Below, piece after piece: positions 63,153 through 64,000 of a stretch of DNA of 64,000 nt. Source of the DNA: Bdellovibrionales bacterium. GTDB taxonomy: Bacteria; Bdellovibrionota; Bdellovibrionia; Bdellovibrionales; UBA1609. A program made the translations under genes and the position numbers. Location of the stretch: assembly GCA_016714165.1 (NCBI GenBank), contig JADJNU010000001.1, forward strand, positions 186,001 through 250,000, read 5' to 3'. Under the pieces are notes generated by a model. The model was not told where the DNA came from. It saw only the letters and a program-made list of their open reading frames with translations, and searched no databases. Each line of letters opens with the position of its first letter. Position 1 is the stretch's first letter.

Positions 63153-64000
63153 GTGGACCGAAGAACCTTTAAGTTTATTGGGTGGTTGCTGCTTGGACTT
63201 GGCGGTGGCCTTTTGGAATTGCAAGATGGAAAGGCCTTGTTGGCGGAAAAGGCTGACAAACAGGACGTCAAGCTATGTGATTCAACGACCGAATTTATTG
63301 CCACCTTTGAGTTCCTGCGAAAGAACGGTGGAGCTGGAATGAAGGATGAAGTTGCAAGAGGGGTGGCTGATCATGTTGCTCGCGGCTGCGATGGTGCGTC
63401 CACGAGATTTGAGGAAACCTATGGGTTGCTAACAAAAATGGGTGTCTCTCAAATTAAGAGTCTTGAGATGAGCATTGAATTTTCTCGTTTGGATTCAGAT
63501 ATTCAAAGAAATTTTTTTGAAATACTCAAGCATTCCTATCTTTCAGAATTTTTTGACTATGATTTTGACGTTGCATTGAGAATCGCATTTGAATTTTCAA
63601 GGGATCTAAAGGGCAATCATGTTCGGGCAAGAGATGATTTCATTTCATTGGTAAAATTTTGCCTTGATAAAAAAAATATGGCTCTTCCGGCTAATGTTTG
63701 TGGATTGATGGCCTTGGATTTGGTAAGACTATCTCCCTATTTTCCAATGGGAATATTCAAGCCGTTTACAGAATTTTATGAGAAGTTGCGTGTCGGAGAA
63801 AGTTACGGCTTGTCCGTTCGAGATACAATTGAAGTTGTGATGAGGGTTCTCAGATATGGGCCTCGTTCTCCTGATAATTTTAATCGAGCATACGATTATG
63901 CGCTGAGCGAGAAGGGTCTAAGAGCTAGACCTAGGGAGGCTCTTCTCTTTGCCCTTCGGATGGCGAGACGGTCAGCGACGGGACAGCCGCTTCCGTTAGC
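63153..64000 (+). CDS. Exported protein of unknown function, 3' end missing
   Basis: A GTG two bases after the previous stop opens a frame that stays open to the end of the window (282 codons). It has a basic hydrophobic leader ('FKFIGWLLLGLGGGLLEL') and a mostly helical body. Features include 'LCDSTTEFIATFEFLRKNGG', 'VADHVARGCDGASTRFEETY' and 'ALPANVCGLMALDLVRL'. Three Cys and repeated Leu/Phe/Arg helices suggest an alpha-helical repeat fold. I recognise no family. Tight spacing implies an operon with the preceding membrane protein, and the gene continues past 64000. Confidence 0.7.
   Translation, partial: MDRRTFKFIGWLLLGLGGGLLELQDGKALLAEKADKQDVKLCDSTTEFIATFEFLRKNGGAGMKDEVARGVADHVARGCDGASTRFEETYGLLTKMGVSQIKSLEMSIEFSRLDSDIQRNFFEILKHSYLSEFFDYDFDVALRIAFEFSRDLKGNHVRARDDFISLVKFCLDKKNMALPANVCGLMALDLVRLSPYFPMGIFKPFTEFYEKLRVGESYGLSVRDTIEVVMRVLRYGPRSPDNFNRAYDYALSEKGLRARPREALLFALRMARRSATGQPLPL

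Noticed and set aside
1..64000. tRNA, rRNA or CRISPR array
   Set aside because: No cloverleaf with a GGTTCRA-type arm, rRNA segment or regularly spaced short repeat was found by eye; weak candidates near 15305 and 26612 do not fold.

Overview
No rRNA or tRNA gene was seen, so placement rests on protein character. Many genes encode secreted lipoproteins, two of them with an unusual lipobox ending in Gln-Asn-Cys. There is also a delta-60-repeat surface protein, long coiled-coil FHA proteins, a CheB-CheR-histidine-kinase fusion and moderate GC. This suggests a Gram-negative, diderm member of the Bdellovibrionota or a neighbouring deltaproteobacterial-type lineage. That is inference; no database was searched.

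Layout. Bases 1-9218 form one dense + strand run: the end of an OmpA/MotB-like protein, a MotA/TolQ/ExbB-type proton-channel subunit, a 1201-residue FHA/coiled-coil/transmembrane protein, then MoxR ATPase, DUF58 protein and TgpA-like transglutaminase. The first three look like parts of an ion-driven, envelope-spanning machine. A TM2 gene interrupted by an in-frame TGA, an aldehyde dehydrogenase and several envelope proteins follow up to 15.6 kb. Bases 15.6-22.4 kb are an accessory stretch: a decayed IS with recognisable terminal inverted repeats (15974-17431), a helix-repeat protein of unknown function, an IS66 remnant, and a superfamily 2 helicase ending in four near-identical integrase-type repeats. 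It closes with an iterated inverted-repeat element. Bases 22.4-26.1 kb are a - strand housekeeping run (tcdA, TatD, an unknown, an M48 protease).

Bases 26.2-31.9 kb hold lipoproteins, a three-haem cytochrome c, a haem-motif outer-membrane protein and an S1-domain RNA-binding protein. Bases 32.0-38.2 kb are a tripartite RND efflux operon plus a nitroreductase. A sigma-54 activator remnant, the delta-60 protein, a DUF547 protein and the CheB-CheR-PAS-kinase-receiver fusion follow. A second decayed IS (48160-48984) sits just 8 bp after that kinase. The rest carries a beta-propeller lipoprotein, a DsbA-like lipoprotein, SelO, a peroxiredoxin with a histone-like tail, a YecH-type metal-binding protein and a second FHA coiled-coil protein. 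It ends with a truncated radical-SAM remnant, a YqjD/YqjE-like pair and secreted unknowns, the last running off the end.

A recurrent oddity is that at least seven otherwise well-conserved genes are broken by one-base or two-base shifts, nearly all at homopolymers. This looks more like residual sequencing or assembly error than biology, and it matters when reading the split genes below. The best candidates for undescribed biology are the 5' motor-plus-FHA cluster with its distant paralogue at 56.5 kb, and the repeat-protein plus repeat-helicase pair in the accessory stretch.
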